From NCBI GenBank assembly GCA_032718475.1, contig JAUCBJ010001622.1, forward strand, positions 1 through 62,589: a stretch of DNA of 62,589 nucleotides, read 5' to 3'. A program made the translations under genes and the position numbers. The notes under the pieces were generated by a model. That model did no database searches and had not been told where the DNA came from. It saw nothing but the letters and a program-made list of their open reading frames with translations. This document shows positions 57,011 to 62,589 of the stretch, piece after piece (position 1 is the first letter of the stretch; each line of letters starts with the position of its first letter). This stretch comes from Nemertoderma westbladi. Taxonomy: Eukaryota > Xenacoelomorpha > Nemertodermatida > Nemertodermatidae.

Positions 57011-60000
57011 ACAATATTGTCTGGTTTCTATATGCACTGACAGAATTGTCTGGTTTCTATATGCACTGACACAATTGTCTGGTTTCTATATGCACTGACA
57101 CAATTGTCTGGTTTCTATATGCATGCACTGACACAATTGTCTGGTTTCTATATGCATGCACTGACACAATTGTCTGGTTTCTATATGCACTGACACAATT
57201 GCCTGGTTACTATATCCACTGACACAATTGTCTGGTTTCTATATGCACTGACACAATTGTCTGGCTTCTATATGCACTGACACAATTGTCTGGCTTCTAT
57301 ATGCACTGACACAATTGTCTGGTTTCTATATGCACTGACAGAATTGTCTGGTTTCTATATGCACTGACAGAATTGTATGGTTTCTATATGCACTGACACA
57401 ATTGTCTGGTTTCTATATGCACTGACACAATTGTCTGGTTTCTAAATGCACTGACACAATTGTCAGGTTTCTAAATGCACTGACACAATTGTCTGGTTTC
57501 TATATGCTCTGACACAATTGTCTGGTTTCTATATGCACTGACACAATTGTCTGGTTTCTATATGCACTGACACAATTGTCTGGTTTCTATATGCACTGAC
57601 ACAATTGTCTGGTTTCTATATGCACTGACACAATTGTCTGGTTTCTATATGCACTGACACAATTGTCTGGTTTCTATATGCACTGACAGAATTGTCTGGT
57701 TTCTATATGCACTGACAGAATTGTCTGGTTTCTATATCCCCACTGACACAATTGTCTGGTTTCTATATGCACTGACACAATTGTCTGGTTTCTATATGCA
57801 CTGACAGAATTGTCTGGTTTCTATATGCACTGACAGAATTGTCTGGTTTCTATATGCACTGACACAATTTTCTGGTTTCAACATGCACTGACAGAATTGT
57901 CTGGTTTCTATATGCACTGACACAATTGTCTGGTTTCTATATGCACTGACACAATTGTCTGGTTTCTATATGCACTGACACAATTGTCTGGTTTCTATAT
58001 GCACTGACAGAATTGTCTGGTTTCTATATCCACTGACACAATTGTCTGGTTTCTATATGCACTGACACAATTGTCTGGTTTCTATATGCACTGACACATT
58101 TGTCTGGTTTCTATATGCACTGATACAATTGTCTGGTTACTATATCCACTGACACAATTGTCCGGTTTCTATATGCACTGACACAATTGTCTGGTTTCTA
58201 TATGCACTGACACAATTGTCTGGTTTCTATATGCACTGATACAATTGTCTGGTTTCTATATGCACTGACACAATTGTCTGGTTTCTATATGCACTGACAC
58301 AATTGTCTGGTTTCTATATGCACTGACACAATTGTCTGGTTTCTATATGCACTGACAGAATTGTCTGGTTTCTATATGCACTGACACAATTGTCTGGTTT
58401 CTATATGCATGCACTGACACAATTGTCTGGTTTCTATATGCATGCACTGACACAATTGTCTGGTTTCTATATGCACTGACACAATTGCCTGGTTACTATA
58501 TCCACTGACACAATTGTCTGGTTTCTATATGCACTGACACAATTGTCTGGCTTCTATATGCACTGACACAATTGTCTGGCTTCTATATGCACTGACACAA
58601 TTGTCTGGTTTCTATATGCACTGACAGAATTGTCTGGTTTCTATATGCACTGACAGAATTGTATGGTTTCTATATGCACTGACACAATTGTCTGGTTTCT
58701 ATATGCACTGACACAATTGTCTGGTTTCTAAATGCACTGACACAATTGTCAGGTTTCTAAATGCACTGACACAATTGTCTGGTTTCTATATGCTCTGACA
58801 CAATTGTCTGGTTTCTATATGCACTGACACAATTGTCTGGTTTCTATATGCACTGACACAATTGTCTGGTTTCTATATGCACTGACACAATTGTCTGGTT
58901 TCTATATGCACTGACACAATTGTCTGGTTTCTATATGCACTGACACAATTGTCTGGTTTCTATATGCACTGACAGAATTGTCTGGTTTCTATATGCACTG
59001 ACAGAATTGTCTGGTTTCTATATCCCCACTGACACAATTGTCTGGTTTCTATATGCACTGACACAATTGTCTGGTTTCTATATGCACTGACAGAATTGTC
59101 TGGTTTCTATATGCACTGACAGAATTGTCTGGTTTCTATATGCACTGACACAATTTTCTGGTTTCAACATGCACTGACAGAATTGTCTGGTTTCTATATG
59201 CACTGACACAATTGTCTGGTTTCTATATGCACTGACACAATTGTCTGGTTTCTATATGCACTGACACAATTGTCTGGTTTCTATATGCACTGACAGAATT
59301 GTCTGGTTTCTATATCCACTGACACAATTGTCTGGTTTCTATATGCACTGACACAATTGTCTGGTTTCTATATGCACTGACACATTTGTCTGGTTTCTAT
59401 ATGCACTGATACAATTGTCTGGTTACTATATCCACTGACACAATTGTCCGGTTTCTATATGCACTGACACAATTGTCTGGTTTCTATATGCACTGACACA
59501 ATTGTCTGGTTTCTATATGCACTGATACAATTGTCTGGTTTCTATATGCACTGACACAATTGTCTGGTTTCTATATGCACTGACACAATTGTCTGGTTTC
59601 TATATGCACTGACACAATTGTCTGGTTTCTATATGCACTGACAGAATTGTCTGGTTTCTATATGCACTGACACAATTGTCTGGTTTCTATATGCACTGAC
59701 ACAATTGTCTGGTTTCTATATGCACTGACACAATTGTCTGGTTTCTATATGCACTGACACAATTGTCTGGTTTCTATATGCACTGACACAATTGTCTGGT
59801 TTCTATATGCACTGACACAATTGTCTGGTTTCTATATGCACTGACACAATTGTCTGGTTTCTATATGCACTGACACAATTGTCTGGTTTCTATATGCACT
59901 GACACAATTGTCTGGTTTCTATATGCACTGACAGAATTGTCCGGCTTCTATATGCACTGACACAATTGTCTGGTTTCTATATGCACTGACACAATTGTCT

Positions 60001-60184
60001 GGTTTTATATGCACTGACACAATTGTCTGGTTTCTATATGCACTGACACAATTGTCTGGTTTCTATATGCACTGACAGAATTGTCTGGTTTCTATATGCA
60101 CTGACACAATTGTCTGGTTTCTATATGCACTGACACAATTGTCTGGTTTCTATATGCACTGACACAATTATCTGGTTTCTATAT
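56989..60184. repeat. 29-bp minisatellite, about 110 copies
   Basis: The unit is GGTTTCTATATGCACTGACA followed by CAATTGTCT; variants have CAGAATTG or GCATGCAC. A higher-order duplication of 1286 bp is clear from shared rare variants: GCATGCAC at 57121 and 58407, GTTTCAACATG at 57875 and 59161. The array stops 245 bp before the otopetrin copy 2 start. Confidence 0.95.
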
Positions 60185-60189
60185 TTTCA

Positions 60190-60430
60190 ATCTAATAATA
60201 AATAATACGTTATTAATTCCAAATCAATTTTCCACTCATTTACCATTACTTTTAAGTTGGCATTGTGTAATTCTTTTTTACAAAATATTAAATTCCTTAC
60301 ATTGTTAGTTACTGTAAATAAATCAAGAAAAAATACTAGGAGATCAAAAATATTTAATGTAAGTGATAGTATTTGGATGAGTCAGTGTGATTGTCTTCTA
60401 GATATTAATCTTATTTATAAATAATTGATT
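60190..60430 (+). promoter_or_regulatory. Conserved 5' flank of otopetrin copy 2
   Basis: About 240 bp are conserved with 40790-41034 (e.g. AAATTCCTTACATTGTTAGT and GATAGTATTTGGATGAGTCA). In each copy the shared block begins right after a repeat array. It includes an acceptor-like TTGTCTTCTAG. It is the likely core promoter or 5' UTR. Confidence 0.5.
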
Positions 60431-62164
60431 ATGGATAGATTACCCCGCCACGAAGGTTTGCGATCAAATGATGAGGATGAATTCTTATCGGCAGATGAAG
60501 AAATTAGGAGAGGTGGGGAAGATGATAGGGAAATAGTTATAGAAGAGGATAATGGACTACTAGGATCGGCATGCTGCATTGCAGCTGCATTTTTAAGAAT
60601 GCTGTGCCGGCTTAACGACAAAATTGCACAGGATAATGGAACTGCAACATCAGAGACAGAAGACAGACAGAGACAGAGTGGAACGTCACAAGCTCATCGC
60701 CAACCCATTGATTGTGGCACCTCTATGAGGTCCTTGAGTTTACTCTACTGTATGCTCTTGGTCGTTATATCTATTGTGCTGCCAATCACTGAAATATTGC
60801 AACCGTCGCTATGGAAACCCTCATACACTTACTGTTGGGCCATCGGAATGTTTGTTGTAGGAATCGCATCTAATTTATACATTGGTTTCCTACCGGATAA
60901 CCAAAGGCGAGAAGAAACACGAGTCGCTAATATTGTTATAAAATGCGCATGCGCAATATGTGGAGGGATTGGCGTTTTGAATGCATCTCTAGAAATAGCA
61001 GCTTTCATTGCCTTCAAACATACATGCACTACTATAACAGAGCCAATTGCGTACGGATTTAAATTCGCTTTCGTTTTCTCCCAGTTTAAGTTGTTGTTTG
61101 TCGATTGCAACCGTTGTTTGTCGAGCACTTGGGGAGTTCGGATGTCATTAGCTCATATTCTAGCCACAGATATATTTATTTGGATTTATCTAATTATTTT
61201 GGAAGCAAGGAATGATCTAGATTTGGGGGGCGAGATTGATGTTTCCATGACAACGCCTCTGCCATCTCCTATTCCCTGGGTGATTGTTTGTCTGTATGAT
61301 TCCAGCACTCTTCTCGGAAAGTTTATCCTAACAATTAAACCTCTACTCTATGCGTTTACCGTTGAGTACGCTGTAACCTCAGCCACTGTTGTCCATGCTA
61401 TGCTAAAAGCTAGTGATAACAATATCGATGGCCCGCAAATTGTTAACGACGATGACAACGGCAGACGGAATCCTTGCTTTCGCATTCGTGTGATAACAAA
61501 CCCCCCTGTGATTGGGGCCGTTCTGGGGGTAGTTTCGATTATTCTTATGATTACCGTGGTCCTTTGCTACAATTACCTGTATAAGGATCACCTCCAGACG
61601 ATGCTAAGTATCTACGAATGGACCCAAATTAGCTTCGGAGTATTGATGGTTAGTGCCACTGGATTCAGCTGGTGGAAATTCACCAAATACCACGAGCGTT
61701 TCAAATCTGATAAACACTCTCTGGATGAAAACATTCTAATTGTTTCACTTTTTGGATTATTTGCTGATGAGTGTTTCACTCTCGTTGCCACGATGTTAAA
61801 TCCTTTGGAAAATCTTACGTCTTATTCGTGGTTGTTTAGGATCCTTTTCTTTATAGAAACTGGTTTGCAAACTGCGTTCATTTTCGATGCGTTGAAACGG
61901 AAACCATCGCAAATGGAAATGGCAAGTCGCCAAGCCGTGATGTACCTCCTCTGTACTAACATCGCGTACTGGATTCAAAGTATATTCGAGGTCCAAGCGC
62001 CAGACTCTTCGCCTGTTCAAGAAGCGTTCTACACAACAAGGTCGTGGGAGATTATCACGCACATCTGCGGCCCGTTGGAAATTCTGTTTCGGTTTCACTC
62101 CTTTGCATGTCTGTGCGACATTATCAATGAGTCCTATGTACATCATGCAGAAAGACATGTTTAG
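60431..62164 (+). CDS. Otopetrin-like proton channel, copy 2 (577 aa, intronless)
   Basis: ATG at 60431 is positioned like that of copy 1; 577 residues, mostly identical to copy 1 across all transmembrane segments, including KPLLYAFTVEYAVTSATVVH and CGPLEILFRFHSF. Differences: a 28-residue insertion (LLGSACC through AQDNG) in the acidic N-terminus, a longer loop or helix with SYSWLFRILFF near residue 475, and a longer C-terminus ending VHHAERHV. The gene is intact and intronless. The insertion is a retrotransposon tail flanked by an 11-bp duplication. Its end has been copied into the array at 51-54 kb. Proton-channel function is inferred from the family. Confidence 0.9.
   Translation: MDRLPRHEGLRSNDEDEFLSADEEIRRGGEDDREIVIEEDNGLLGSACCIAAAFLRMLCRLNDKIAQDNGTATSETEDRQRQSGTSQAHRQPIDCGTSMRSLSLLYCMLLVVISIVLPITEILQPSLWKPSYTYCWAIGMFVVGIASNLYIGFLPDNQRREETRVANIVIKCACAICGGIGVLNASLEIAAFIAFKHTCTTITEPIAYGFKFAFVFSQFKLLFVDCNRCLSSTWGVRMSLAHILATDIFIWIYLIILEARNDLDLGGEIDVSMTTPLPSPIPWVIVCLYDSSTLLGKFILTIKPLLYAFTVEYAVTSATVVHAMLKASDNNIDGPQIVNDDDNGRRNPCFRIRVITNPPVIGAVLGVVSIILMITVVLCYNYLYKDHLQTMLSIYEWTQISFGVLMVSATGFSWWKFTKYHERFKSDKHSLDENILIVSLFGLFADECFTLVATMLNPLENLTSYSWLFRILFFIETGLQTAFIFDALKRKPSQMEMASRQAVMYLLCTNIAYWIQSIFEVQAPDSSPVQEAFYTTRSWEIITHICGPLEILFRFHSFACLCDIINESYVHHAERHV
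60557..60629 (-). mobile_element. 73-bp LINE 3'-tail insertion within otopetrin copy 2
   Basis: It is flanked by AGGATAATGGA on both sides (60546-60556 and 60630-60640); copy 1 has a single AGGATAATGGA. The insert is the reverse complement of the LINE 3' end seen at 22707-22790 (GCACAGCATTCTTAA, ATGCAGCTGCA, ATGCCGATC, then TAGTAG). Insert plus duplication is 84 bp, or 28 codons, so the frame survives. Confidence 0.92.
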
Positions 62165-62199
62165 CTTATATCGCGAATTAATATCAATAATATATATTC

Positions 62200-62589
62200 T
62201 CCTATCAAAAATGAAATCTAACTACAAATAAACACTTTAATAACTGCACGAATAACTATCCTATATATTAGAAAATACAGGACTTTTTGTCCACCGAAAG
62301 GGGTAAGTCTACATACTAAATTTGATAAAAATAAAGGGTTTCAGGATTTAAACACTGTACCCGGGGAAACACAGCTCCATCATCAGCAGTGTACTGTGAG
62401 TCCCTACCCTATCTAAATACAGCACTGTACCAATTGACCAATATAATACAGGAAATGAAACCAAATACTGAAATAGAGAAATAAAACAAATCAGACAGGT
62501 AGTAAATAGATGAAAGGAAACCCAAAAACTGATACCACTAAAGCCTAAATAAAATACATGAAACCAAAATAAGAATGAACCCAAATTAG
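62200..62589. other. 3' flank of otopetrin copy 2, no gene seen
   Basis: Homology to the fragment flanks (51480-51510) ends near 62198. The rest has no recognised feature; a minus-strand frame here has no identifiable product. Confidence 0.5.

Noticed and set aside
61796-62158. 120-codon minus-strand ORF opposite otopetrin copy 2 (and 42373-42666 opposite copy 1)
   Set aside because: Antisense shadow of the conserved otopetrin C-terminus.

Overview
The window is AT-rich metazoan nuclear DNA. One gene has many short exons with GT-AG introns in consistent phase. The rest is dominated by LINE, Penelope-like, SINE and DNA-transposon remnants, palindromic (foldback) elements, long poly-G runs and very large minisatellites. 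Otopetrins and a membrane-anchored MACPF/EGF protein indicate an animal. Frequent TAGGCCTA/ACCGGT-type words and the transposon mix suggest a marine invertebrate, but no phylum can be fixed from sequence alone.

Layout. 1-4.3 kb: two tandem, intronless, about 92% identical genes for a small single-pass membrane protein (320-763 and 3866-4312), with a SINE and poly-G tracts between them. 4.3-8.5 kb: no confident gene, only repeats. 8578-32003: the 3' part of a + strand gene of at least 17 exons. It encodes the C-terminal part of a MACPF domain, a long cysteine-containing ectodomain, an EGF-like domain, one transmembrane helix and a short basic tail. The first half of the MACPF domain was not found. 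Its introns hold a palindromic MITE family (two copies), a Penelope-like GIY-YIG remnant, a LINE remnant and two large minisatellites. 32.9-38.3 kb: a LINE fragment split by a 4.88 kb inverted-repeat element with a clean 9-bp target duplication. 38.7-40.7 kb: a foldback element whose arms are arrays of about 70 bp carrying CCAAT-box motifs. 41035-42660: intronless otopetrin copy 1. 43.5-47.6 kb: a nearly full-length but broken LINE on the minus strand between 155-bp direct repeats. 48.2-50.5 kb: a PIF/Harbinger-like MITE and a frameshifted relic gene. 50.66-56.67 kb: tandem units of about 2.45 kb carrying a copied otopetrin 3' end. 56.99-60.18 kb: a 29-bp minisatellite of about 110 copies. 60431-62164: otopetrin copy 2, with 28 extra residues from a retrotransposon-tail insertion.

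The most unusual observation concerns both large intronic minisatellites of the MACPF gene (about 222 x 28-29 bp and about 50 x 43 bp). Each begins exactly at the end of an exon, and its repeat unit is the exon's last 16-31 bases plus the 5' splice site and the first intron bases. Two separate exon-intron boundaries of one gene have therefore been amplified into long ladders of decoy splice donors. Other strong observations are the in-frame exonised LINE tail in otopetrin 2, the 155-bp LINE target duplication, and the arrays of near-ideal NF-Y motifs directly upstream of otopetrin 1.

Limits: exon boundaries are inferred from splice sites, phase and coding sense without transcripts. The MACPF assignment rests on a few C-terminal motifs. 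Element family names are by resemblance.
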